Of a stretch of 64,000 bases of DNA, positions 22,224 through 34,100 are shown in pieces. Below the pieces are notes generated by a model. That model worked only from the letters and a program-made list of their open reading frames with translations, did no database searches and had not been told where the DNA came from. Source of the stretch: Bradysia coprophila (Eukaryota; Arthropoda; Insecta; Diptera; Sciaridae); NCBI RefSeq assembly GCF_014529535.1, contig NW_023503616.1, positions 1,426,001 through 1,490,000 of the forward strand, in the 5' to 3' direction. The position numbers and the translations under genes are program-made. Within the stretch, counting starts at the first letter, position 1. Each line of letters starts with the position of its first letter.

Positions 22224-23390
22224 TTTACGAATTTCAAAAATATTTTCCTTGAAATAGAAAGAAGATGCGACCGCTCTGGAAACCGCTCCAATGTTAAATA
22301 AAATATTTTTAGGTGACGATAAACTTTATCACAATTACAATTATTTTTGCATGAAGTAAATTCACGATGTTCGAAGACATGATGAATTGTTTCCGCATTC
22401 GATACACACGACGACCATGATGTTTGAACAGTTGGTAGATTGTGATAATGAACTTTACATTTAAATTTTGTAAAAGATTTTTTTTTTGGATCTGGAGTTT
22501 TAGTCAAAAAGGTGACTAAATTGGTCAAATACTTGTCTCGTCTCACACAAAAATATGAAAATTAAATGCGAGTACATCCTTTTTATTTATAGCTCCTAAA
22601 ATGATAGCCTTTGTCGTGTAAGTAGACAGAACACCAGGGACTTGCGTCACATTTCCCTTATATAGGGTTTTTGGCTTAAATCAATTATTTGAAAGTGTTA
22701 TTTGATCATTATTGCATTTAATAACACCCTGAAAGTAAGAGATGGCTCTTAATTTTTCTGTTTAATTCAGGACCGATCTGAAAAAGAGGTGAACTCTAAA
22801 GCTTGTGGAATTCTGCGAGAGGATGGGATGGGTTTTTTACATTGAACTTTAAGAAGACAAAAAAGTAAAATGTATTCATATTAATAATAATCAGTCTGGT
22901 TGATCGATAGGTCATTCCACGATGTAAACGAAAGTCAAGCTACTCATTCGTGCAATGATAGGCTGTGTATTTTCTACACATAAAATCAAGTGAAAATACA
23001 ATTATCGCTTGTCTTAACTGTTTCGAAGAAAAGGAAAACTGTGAAAGTAAAACCGACGTCGATGTCACCGATCTCTAGGAAAGTCGTTGTAGTGCAGGAT
23101 TTTAATTGGATCCAACGTTGTTTGATCTCTAAAGATAAATAACTATGACGAAAGTAAGTGTGATGACGGTTGTTACAATTTTTAATCAACAATTTTTGGC
23201 CAGAATGATTTTTGATCAATCGTTTGGTTGGACTTTCCTAAGATTTCTATACAAAGAAGGCAAGTTAATATTTAAGCTCTTCACGGAGTTTGCATCTATA
23301 TGCAACGAGGATACGTCTGAATGGTCGAATTTTCTCATTGACTCAGTGAATCAGTGTAGGATTATAACTTATGCAATTACCAAATGGAGC

Positions 23391-23640
23391 TTATGTTCAA
23401 GGCTGTATACTTTGGGGAGGTCACGCAGACCGCCATTTTATTAGATACGCGGGAACACACCACTTCTGATGATTTTACATGTAAAAAAATTCACCACATC
23501 ATCAAGACGACGAGAATCATCAGAGTAGAGTAGGTGAATTTGTGTATGAAATCGGCCATTTTATCATCAACTGTGGTGTGTAACCCGCGTATCTGTATCT
23601 GCGTGATCTCCCCAAAGTATACAGCCTTGCTTATGTTAAC
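23391..23640. mobile_element. Imperfect 250-bp palindrome
   Basis: Left arm TTATGTTCAAGGCTGTATAC continues to GAACACACCAC. The right arm is its reverse complement with small indels, ending GTATACAGCCTTGCTTATGT. The centre near 23,515 is poorly paired. Probably a foldback MITE. Confidence 0.65.
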
Positions 23641-23659
23641 GTACCTTGAATTCGTCTTA

Positions 23660-23777
23660 CAATTGCTAAAACGAACTGGTGTGCATACGTTATTTTGCAC
23701 CAGCTGGTCACATACAATTCCAAATGGGACCAGCTGGTGCAAAATAACGTATGCACACAAGTTTGATTTAGCGATTG
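23660..23777. mobile_element. Hairpin element with perfect 31-bp stem
   Basis: The arms 23,679-23,709 and 23,728-23,758 are perfect reverse complements (starting GTGTGCATACGTTATTTTGC) around an 18-nt loop. Pairing continues outward with mismatches for about 19 bp more (CAATTGCTAAAACGAACT against AAGTTTGATTTAGCGATTG). It could be a MITE or a microRNA-like hairpin. The perfect stem and lack of bulges favour a MITE. Confidence 0.7.
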
Positions 23778-24496
23778 TATTTTTGTTGTCGTTCACAGAT
23801 TACACAGCCTATTCTTTTATAACTAAGATCTCAAGCGCGACACATTCATTTTTAGCACATTTTTGTTCATCTATTCCAATCGTTCAATATATTACCACAC
23901 GCAACATGCAATAAAAATTACAACAGAATCTGGTTCTTGTGCATGTATTTAAAGCTCAGTTGCACTCGAATTTTCATCTTACAACTAAAAATGTTTCTTA
24001 ATTTTCTTGGATAAACTTGAAGGCCAGCGAGGTGCAATTATCAAGTCGAGTTAATAATTTTATAAAAAGTTTGGAAAACAAATTACAATAATTCTTGTAA
24101 TTTTAATTGGATTAATCAAAGTTATATGAAAAAAAAAGAATTGCTACGATGTTATTATTAACGAAAGCCAAAAACAATATCGTTCAATAGTCTTGTTTTT
24201 TCTATCAGCTTTGTATTTGAAAGTTTCGTGAACCATAAAGCCAAATAACATATGAGTACATATGAAAATTGCTGCGTAACATTTCATATGTTGAATCGTT
24301 TCAATGATTTTAAATAAAACCCTAGCTGAATAGCAATTATTTTATATTATTACAAGAAAAATATTATTTTGTGTGTGCAAGTAAAAGTATAATAGATTTC
24401 AACTAAGTGTGTAATTGATCTTACTTTTACATAGGGTGATACGTTTTGTCAAAAAGAAGTAATTCTGGAAACAGGAAAATGTTGCATTCGACTAAG

Positions 24497-24680
24497 TCAT
24501 CTGTTATCGGCACGGACGACCAAATTAAGCGATAAATTTTGGCTAATACAGCCTCAAATAGCAAAGTTTATGTTAAAACAAATGAAGTAAAAGATTCTTC
24601 AACAATCTATGAAAAATCTTCGATTATTAAAAGTAGTAGACTCGCTACGTTATCATTTTGGAAAATGTCGGGTGATATGT
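24497..24680. mobile_element. TTAA-type MITE, diverged copy
   Basis: Family words TCATCTGTTATCG, GTTAAAACAAATGAAGTAAA and ATCTTCGATTAT occur in the same order and spacing as in the complete copy at 36,430-37,587. Confidence 0.55.
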
Positions 24681-24794
24681 CTGCGAAAAATGGTCTTCTG
24701 TAGATGATCCAGGTTTTTAGAAGCTTCAAACAACATTTTCACCGGTGAATACAAGTGCCAAATCAATATTTTCTTGTATCAATTTGGCAGCGTT

Positions 24795-25280
24795 TCACCA
24801 ATTGATTAAAAAATCAAGGTGAATTACTCCACCAGACTTCAACGGCAAGTATACGTGTTGCACGTATACCATGTCGCTGGTACTCGAATTGTTTGTTACA
24901 ATTTGAGTAGATGCAAGTGACGCTTCAATTGCAATAGGTCGAACAGCCTGCGCTGCTAACGTAGCCGTTGCGTCGAACGGACCAACTCCGCTGGTAGTAA
25001 TCAGATTTTGTATGTGGTTATACCACTACTGGTTTGCCGTCTGAGGCAATAACTGAAACACTAAATTGGCATGTCCCATTTGCAATAGTTCTTGCTTGAT
25101 CTGATTGATCGTCAATCTATTTGTTGCAATTATGCATGCTGAATTCATTCTGACTTGTTTATCTGAACGCAAAATCCCATCCACCCGTACCATCAATATT
25201 CTATCTCGCATCGCTTCATTCTGACTTGGGATTTTCAATGTGAAGACTTTTCTTAGCCTTCGCCCAGCAGTTTTCCTGTG
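24795..25280 (-). pseudogene. Decayed coding fragment, glutamine/alanine-rich nuclear-type protein
   Basis: Two adjacent open stretches in different frames look protein-coding. The upstream one (about 25,280-25,029) includes AGRRLRKVFTLKIPSQNEAM, MVRVDGILRS and LVFQLLPQTANQ. The downstream one (about 25,000-24,797) includes GPFDATATLAAQAVRP and TSDMVYVQHVYLPLKSGG. Stop codons and a frame change separate them. Composition resembles a low-complexity region of a transcription factor, but I do not recognise the parent. An exon pair of an unrecognised gene is the alternative. Confidence 0.35.
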
Positions 25281-25420
25281 TGAAATTAATCGGTTAATTA
25301 ATCGGAGTCACAGAGGGCAAACATATTAACAGTTTTACTATTCAAACTAGTAATTATTACCCTAGTAATAAATTAACAAATAGTTAAGATTGTACTATTC
25401 ATACCAATAAAGGTGTTTTT

Positions 25421-25438
25421 GAAAAAAAAAAAAAAAAA
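25421..25438 (+). repeat. Poly(A) run
   Basis: Seventeen or so consecutive A residues. It could be the tail of a retroposed fragment, but no body is recognisable upstream. Confidence 0.6.
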
Positions 25439-25459
25439 TTCAAACTATTACTTCATTTG

Positions 25460-25590
25460 ATTGAAGATTTTCTGAGATTGATTTCAGGAGTCTTTTACTT
25501 CAATTGTTTTGAACATGGTTTTTGCTATATAAGAACTAATTAGTCAGAGCGTGTCGTTTATTCTTGTTGTCTTTGTCGATAACAGATGAC
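25460..25590 (-). mobile_element. TTAA-type MITE, reversed diverged copy
   Basis: Read on the minus strand, it carries GTCATCTGTTATCGACAAAG, then AATAAACGACACGCTCTGAC, then the AAAACAATTGAAGTAAAAGA motif of the family. Confidence 0.55.
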
Positions 25591-28138
25591 TTTTATTGAA
25601 AACGTTTCCGTCATTTGGTCCATATGCTTTTCTATCTAACAGTTTCTTTTCTAGGGACAATAATTTCACAATCGTTTTTTTAACTTGGCATTAAGCAAAC
25701 CTATCTTGGCTGTATTGTGTCCAGGTAGGTGGTCTCATAATTTTTCGTATAATTAATAGTTTTGGCATAGTTTCATGGAATGAATTCATTGACCATTAAT
25801 GAATTCTTCAAAATGAAGAACCATTGTTCCAATTATTACCACTTTTGAATCAAAACACTTTTTGCAAGCTTTTACGTTGATGCGCTTCATTATATCAACG
25901 AAGTGTGTTATAAAATGGTTCCTAAATGAGATTGTTACTTCAATTTATTTTTTATTATAAATTGTTTATTATTTAAGAGAGAATGGATAACTTTTTTTTC
26001 AAAAGAAATACGATTGAAATTTTCTTAATAAAAAATTTCTTTGAAAGTAAGCATACAGATACACATTCCAGTTAGCCCTCACCGCCGATTTACTTCACAT
26101 TACATTTTACGTAGGTGTCTCGAAACTAAATATCTAAGGAGAGACAAAGTTGAGCGGCAATCTTTCTTTTTTATTCCTTCAAATTCTCCTACAGCTTTTT
26201 ATGTATAGCTATAAAAATACGTATAAATGTAATGAAAGCAATATCAAAAGTATTGGTTGAATGTTACAGGCACTTTTAAACAAAGTAACGATTCCACGCA
26301 CAATTGTAAAGCAAGCACCATCGGTCGATCGGCGGATATGTATGTTGTAAAAATAAAATTCAATTTAGTTACCTGTTGACGGTCATTTTCGCTATACTAA
26401 CAACAACAATAAAAAATACTGTGGGTTATAATAATAAAAATTGGAATTTTATACTGTAAATCAAGAAAGGATTAAGTGAATTGAGTATCGTTGGGCATTG
26501 GTTCAAGAGCCGTGTGGTGTTGTGAATATGTTTGAATGATTTTCGTCTTATTGCTCGATTTTCAGATAAATAAAAAAAATTGTTTCGAATAGTGTTTTTG
26601 CCAGATAGAAGGACGCTCTTAGAAATTTTGTGTACAGTTAAGGACAATTTCATTTTCAGTGAAGTAAACAAGCTTGTTAAACTTAGAACAATGGGAAGAT
26701 GAATCAGACAATTTTTAACCGTTTTAACCGTTAATATATTTGATGTGTTATTGAATCTATTACTTCATTTCAACTAAGTATATTTGATTAATAGAAAATC
26801 TTTCATGTCATTTGTTCTAACGCGTAATCTGCTTTATAAGACAATGTTAGAGTTTAATATTTGTATCGTCGTTGTCGATAACAGATGATATAACCGCTCG
26901 TAAAATGATATAAAAATTGCCTCGAAATTCCCTTTTTGCATCATTTGTATCAGATGGTTTTCGGAGCACTTATTTCCTAAGCTGATTTTACAATTTTATT
27001 TCCGATCTTCTTTCAACTTTGTTGAGCCTCTATCATCAAATAAAGGCTATATCGCTATACAAAGACTAGGGCTCATTTTTAGGAGTTTTGAGTACGAAAA
27101 CTTCTTGAAAAAATTAGATTTTTTTTTGACGAGTTAAAATGGTAAAATAAGTATTGACTGCAGAAAATGAAGGATTGATCGCCAGGAAATAAGGATTAAT
27201 CTCCACAAATAAAGCGATTAATTAATCATTGTTGGCTATCAAGTCTTATTTTCCTTTTACAAAATCTCATTTGCCTTATACTAATTTTGTTACATCATTT
27301 TTCGAAACTTTGTCAGAATTTTTAGAAATTATCAGAATTAAAATTCCCAAAACTAAACCCTGTCTAAGGCTGAAAATCGGTTAGATATTATTAGTTAAAG
27401 ATCGGTTGGTTTGATTTGTATCAAAACATTATGAAGAATTTTTCAGCCGAAATTTTGATATTGACCAATCATACAACTTGTATCGATTAAATAATCATAA
27501 AAAAACATATTTTGCATGCTACAAAAAAACATTTGGCGCTGCTAATAGCTATTTAATCAAGGTTAATTTAAAAGTCAAAAACATTTGGTTTTTTATTTAT
27601 TTTTATTTTGTTTATTTAGACACCATCATAACATTCAATTGGCAAACAAAACTAGTTTAAAAAATCAAAATATTCTGTATCGTATTTTATCTCAAGCTAA
27701 TTAGCATATAAAAACTTTCAATTAGTTATTTCCCTGAAGAATTCTTTGTAAAATTTTGCTGATCACCTTTTTTATCACACCTTCGTGGCTTTTATCGATC
27801 GAATGTTGAGGTCAGGATGTTGAAGGTTGGTAGCTTAAGATGTGTCGGAATGTCGATTAATGTTGAGAGTGAAAAAATATTGATTTTTCTTATTGTGATA
27901 TTTAATTACAGTTCTTTGTTGAAGTTCTAAATTTTTAGTACACCAACGAAGTACCGAAAAAAAGTACTAAAAAAAGTTTTACAAAATTGTATCGGCAAAA
28001 CTTGAATTTGAAAGTGAATTTAACGAGAAAAAAAATATTGTGAACCATGCAAATTGTTTAGTGTTTCGCAAAACTGAAAACATTAAATTATAAAGGAATT
28101 TTTCACTTGCATTTACGAAAGTTTTTGTTCACTCCAAA

Positions 28139-28178
28139 ATGGAAATAGCAATCAAGAAAGGAAAACAAATGAAATTAT
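28139..28178 (+). CDS. Proposed first coding exon of the CD36-family gene
   Basis: CCAAAATGG is a good insect start context. Thirteen codons (MEIAIKKGKQMKL) plus one base end at a GTAAGT donor. The base T joins the GG of exon 2 to give Trp and the continuous sequence MKLWFVIAFAL, a basic tail followed by TM1, as CD36 proteins have. The match of phase, charge and topology is the evidence. The 25-kb distance makes it unproven; another short exon nearer 53 kb could be used instead. Confidence 0.55.
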
Positions 28179-31100
28179 GTAAGTAGACTTCATTTTAAAA
28201 TCATTTCTTTAAGACAAATTATAACCGTAATAGTACGTCTTGTCTGTTTTAATCAATTTGGACCATTTTGTCTTTTAGAAATGTAATAGCTATTTAAGTC
28301 ATAGAGATGGAAAAGTTGAAAAGTTAACCTCTACTAGGGATGCAATAAGGCCATTACCACTACCACCCTAGGCAAAACCCTTTAAAATAGCATACTACAC
28401 ACGGGAAATAATTTGATATCGCTTATCACGATAAGTAAAAATACCTCGGGCTCTCGAATACTTTCACATGAAAAAGAGACATTTCATTTTTAGCCCCGTA
28501 CGAAGTACTGGGGGTCGAATTGGAAGCAGACACAAAGGTCAAAGCATTTGGTTATGTTCATAGATGACGAATCCGCAATAAAAAAAATGTCCGTCCGTCC
28601 GTCCGTCCGTGACCCCTCTAGCTTGAGTAAATCACAACCTTTTTTCAAAATTCTTTTTTCCCCCGATTGGTATCGACAAAAGTAAGGTCAAGTTCGAAAT
28701 ATCTACCGAAATACGCACGCAATAGCTGCTTGTGATATATCAAATGAAAGGTATTGACGAGTAGAACAAAGTTGCTGAACATTGTTTTTGTGTAGGATGC
28801 AACGTGGGCTTGTTGGGAGGGCTCAAAGGTCGTTACTCGGCCCTAAGTGCTTTTTGCACATAAATCGAGTAAATCTCAACCGATTTTGCTAGTTTTTGTT
28901 TCATTTGAGAGGTAATTGAATACCCAATGGAAAGTTGTCAAAAAATTTTGGGTTTCTAAAATATTGTCGTAAATTGTTGGTTTTATTTGAAAGGTACTTC
29001 GTACGGGCTTTCGTAATTGCGCTATGCGCAATTTTAAAAATGAACATTGAACACTTTCAGTAAATTTGACCATGCCCAACTTGACTTGCATTTTGGTAAC
29101 AGACGCATTAGAGGGTTGTAGACGTATTAGGGTTCCGGGCTTATTAGGGCTACGGACGTATTATGGTTGCGGACGAAATAGGATTACGGGTTGTACGGGG
29201 CTAAGTCGCAGCAAACGCTCCGACTGTTCTGATGCCTTGTTTTCCTGGATTTTAAGATGTCCTTGAAACATGAAAAGTACGGTTTTCGACGCATGTAGCA
29301 TGTAAAGCATGTAAAGGCTAGAAAATTCGTTATTGCGGACTCACCCCGTGAGTTTTACATTTTCAAAACTTTCTGCAGGTCTTGCCTCAGGGCTTATTTT
29401 AGGGAAATTAAAATAACAATAAAGGTCAAAGTATGTTTTTGAGCTAAATCTATTACATTGGGATGGTATTTAAGAGAAAACTGGAATTTTCGTGAACTAC
29501 CTAAAATAGGCAGCGAACTACAAATATCCCAGCAAGACAGTAATGTACAGATAAAATTACAAGAATTAACATTTCACTTTGATTTATCGAATGAGAGACC
29601 GCTCATAAAAGATCAACCAATAAATATCAATATTTAATTTTAATAACCACAACTTCAAAGAACTTTTCATTTCAACATGATATCTGCAAGTTGACTTTTA
29701 TGCATAATAATAAAACTGACAATTTTCCTTCAATAATTGGCAAATTCTGTCATCATCTTTGACGTCGAATGTCCAACTTTAATAAATTTGCACAACAACC
29801 ATTCAACACTTTGAAATATGATTCTTAACTTTGACCATTGAAATGATGTTGAAATTTCCTTGAGGTTGAAAATCGTTTTTGGAATATAAAAACATTATTT
29901 CTGCATAAAATCATAAAAAAATTATTTTTTTCCTTCAATATTTTATTAGTACTTTGATCGATCCACCACGTCTTCTGCAAGTTATTGTTATTCAACTCAT
30001 CAATAGAGATACATCGATACATCAGAGCATGCATTATTAACATTACAACAATGTTTGGTGTATTTTATAATTAATTTATTGAGTAAATCGAATACGGTCG
30101 TCGATAGACCTATGTGTGCAATAATATGACGATGATTTTAATGATTATGATTGTGTAATTCAAGTGTTCAAGTACGGCGAAAAAGTCAAGTTAAGTGACC
30201 AACTTCCATTCATACATTATTCAGTTTTGCTTATGAAATATTTTTAAATGGTTAGGCGAACAGTATACAGTATAATTTGCTACTCTCCTCATTGTCTTTT
30301 TTTTGTGTGTGACAAAATTTATGGAATCGCTAATTTTTTATTAGAGTCCGTTTTTAACAATTTGACACAGAGAATAAAAAGACAATCATCTGTTACAGAC
30401 AGCAACGACAAAAATAAGCGATGACCGCTTGTTAACGTGGTCTTAAATGTATAGTGAAATATATATGTTAAAACAAATGAAGTAACAGATATCGTCTGTT
30501 AGACATCTTCGAACAAAAGAAGTAGTAGACTTTCAACTTTTTTAATTTGTGTAATAATCTTGAGCAAGCTTAACTTATGTCACAATAAATTATTGCACAT
30601 TGTTATCCTAAAAAATTTCAAACATGACAAGCTACAGGTGAATAATTTAGACGTAACTCATTCGAAATTATTCTCAATGCAGAAAAACATAATGGAGAGG
30701 ACAATTCATCCGGGTGTCAATTACACGGGCGGATTCTTTACTCTATACCCTCCATACGTTGCAATGTTCTTACATTAAAAAATTATCAAAATCATTCAAG
30801 CGAACTTCATAATTAAACTTTATAAATGCTGATTTCCATTGCATATTACTCGCAATGTGGTAATTGATTGTAAGTATTTTGTTGTGGAAACACTCATTAG
30901 TTTATCTTGAATCAAAAACGATAAAATCGATGGAGGCATACTCGTTTTTGTGTTTAAAAAAATTGTTTAAAGTGTTATGTTACGCTTGTCATATGAAACG
31001 ACAACATTTAAACCGTTCCGTCATTTTTAATTCGATGTGAAATAGCTGGTGGAACTGTTGTATGTTGCTGTATGTACAACAAATTAAATATGAAAACCAA

Positions 31101-34100
31101 CTTGCATTTTATTGAGTCAACATCTTCAGAACGAAAATGACCTTGTCATCAATTAATAATGATTTTTTGCTTGCACTAACATTATTACCGAGAGTTGTGT
31201 TGAACAAGCTTTAATTGAGTTCGACTTATTTAAAACATTCAACATAAGTTTTTCTGTCGCAGTGACCTTTCAACTACAAGCAAAAAATACCATACAGGTG
31301 GCTCCGGTTTATGGCTTCAGTTCATATATAGCAAAATCAATGTGAGAACTATAGTGGCGAAGTAAAAGATTCTTTATCAATTTAAGAATACGTTTATTTT
31401 AAGATTCGATGATAATTATATGAAGGTGATATGTTTGCCGTCTGCAACAGGTTAAATTAAAGATAACGGTTTCTGTGAAAAGATGTTTAACCAAACTATT
31501 GTTTTCTCACAAAAATTAAATTCCCACAACCTTACTAATTCTACTTTCTACGCCTTTCGATGGAATCAAAATCTCAAAATTGAAATAAATACTTCCGTGA
31601 GCTTGGTTGAAACGTTTAACTTGCATATTACAATCAAATATGTAAGGTAAACATTTCCCAAACGAATTATAATTTGTACGTACACGTTTCATCCGTTTCG
31701 TCCCACTATATAGCATGAAACGTGTTAGACTTTTGCAAAGATCTATTAGGTGCTAACAGTTGCTTTATATTGTTGAAACTACTCGCAAATATTTCTACAT
31801 TGTTGATTATACAATAAGACGATTCTACTGAGTGCTTCGTAAATTACAGTCTGTGTTACGTCCTCGAACGAATTAGAATATTAAATGAAAGTAAATCTAA
31901 TTGATACGAGAATAAATTGTTGTACCTTTGACTCAGTCGACGACACGGGAAAGCAATTGCTCTATGAACTTATTAATTAAGAAAAAAAATGATTTTGCAT
32001 TTTACGTTAGTCACTTAAGTCTGAAGAGTTATTATCGCCAATGCAATTTGCGTCAGCCGATGCAATCTATCTAATTAAAATAACTTATTAAAGGCAATAT
32101 TGACTGTTCTGAGATGAGTTAACACCGTCGTCGGTCATAATATTATTGTAATTGTTCAACAAAGAAAATTATTCATCAATTGTTATCACTGTCAAGAAGT
32201 TATGATAAACATCATATGATCATGATCAATCAGCGTCTTTTATAGAAAAGATTAAGCCAGAAAACCAGTTTTTTTTTCTTCTTTTCATTTAATTGTGAAG
32301 GCCTCTTGTTAGATGCAATTATCAAAGTAATTGTTAAAATTGTTTTGTTCTAATTTTATTCTGTTACGTCTTACATCAGAGCCGTGATTGCATTTTTTAT
32401 TGATTTCATATTTTAAGGGTATTTTATTGCCTTCGGCGGTAACCTTCACTTTTATAGTTGTCATTCTATGTATGTGTTAAAACTTCAGGCAAGAGTTAGA
32501 TCATCACCTTGTGCACTATACTTCCTTGCATATTGAATAACTTAAGAAGATACACAGAAACGACGAAAGTGTAATAACGTAGAAAGATATAATCAGGGAT
32601 TTCTTTACCAGGCGGCAAGCATATGACCAGTATTATTATCGGGTCTATTACTTTAATCTATCAAAGTATTTTTAATCGTTTGATTGAAAAATCTTTTTCC
32701 ATGCATTTTTCTATATACAGGTTAAGAACTTTCCATTTTAGGTTCTATTCTGATTACGCTTCAGAGCGGAGACTAAAACCAAAGATTCCATCGGAAATTT
32801 GTGGTTCCTATGTGTTTCATATATATATTCTATATCTTCAGTCGTCGTACAAACCATATTCAATACTTTGATATTCAGAAAATTTCCGATGCTCGTATCA
32901 TGTTATCCATCGTCCCAGTTTGAATTTTAAAACCTGAAATGTTTTTTTTTGTTAAATCATATTGCCGAGTTTATTACTCCGCGAGTTCTGCTGAATGAAA
33001 TTTATCCGCTGTAATAAATGGAATAATAAAATAATAAATTATAAACGTTAATGACCACTCGTCTTCCAGTTCAAGATTCAAAATTTTTTTAAATGTTATA
33101 TCTATTGAAAACGAAAACAATAAAATTTCAAAACTCGTATGAAGTTGTTTGTTGATTGGGGACATTCCGGATGCCCGAAATTGCACAGTAAGAGTAAGGG
33201 AAGGATGTAGAAAACCTAACTGATTTGGACAATAGGGAGATTCTCAAAATTTAGACGTGAACTTCTTCATGAATACGAAAGGCTCCATGATATAAAAATG
33301 TTCCAAGTTATTCATGTTGCTCGATATATCGCGAAGAGTATAAAATTGTAAACTCATAAATGACTTATGTTGTCAATTTCAATAATCTTTGTTTCATTAC
33401 TTCCTCCGATATAGACGGCGGCGCCCTTGGAGTCCCTTGTTACGCAAATTATCTGATTCCGAAATTCATTTTATTTAATTTAGTGACTGAGGTCGAACAG
33501 ATTACAATTAAAGAGTTAAATTCTTTTTCACAGTATTTAAAGAATGCAATTTGTTTATTTTATTTTACTATCATACACATCATTATCTTATCATTGAAAA
33601 TGACACCGTAAAGTGCTTGCGTTTAAATAGCCATGTGATTATGAACATATTTTTATTTTATAATTTCATGTAATTATTTCGTTCTCACGGTGATCCGTAA
33701 CACCATAACATGATTGTTGATTTAGTTTACAAATTTCTATTATTTGCATATGTTATAGGGAAGTTAGTTTTGGGATCGTCATCAGTCTGTATATTATTAC
33801 AGCTTAGGTGACACGACAAATTTATATCATTATCATAATTACAAACCATTTTTGATTCATTTACATGACTACTTTAACAGATAACGATGAATTTACTTGA
33901 GTAAATTGAATAAAATTGATACACTGGGTAAATTTCACTAGAGCGCAAAATGTTCAACTGGTCTTACCAGCTGGTGTTCATGCTATTGTTTGTATCAGAA
34001 GTGCATTAGCAGGTTTGTGTTTACTACTCCAGGCCCTTGTGTCAGAAAAAATACCTCCATTACTGAAAATGTCGATTTTCAAAAAAAAAATTGTTTCACA

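Larger units (their letters stand above)
22224..28138. other. Intergenic, repeat-bearing
   Basis: Nearly 6 kb upstream of both the secreted protein gene (minus) and the CD36-family gene (plus). It holds the hairpins at 23,391-23,640 and 23,660-23,777, three TTAA-MITE copies, a decayed coding fragment at 24,795-25,280 and a poly(A) run at 25,421-25,438. The last 150 bp look like a 5' leader for the CD36-family exon 1. Confidence 0.5.

Noticed and set aside
22205-22546. 113-codon minus-strand frame overlapping the secreted protein's start
   Set aside because: Overlaps the signal-peptide exon in another frame and has Lys/Thr-rich random composition.
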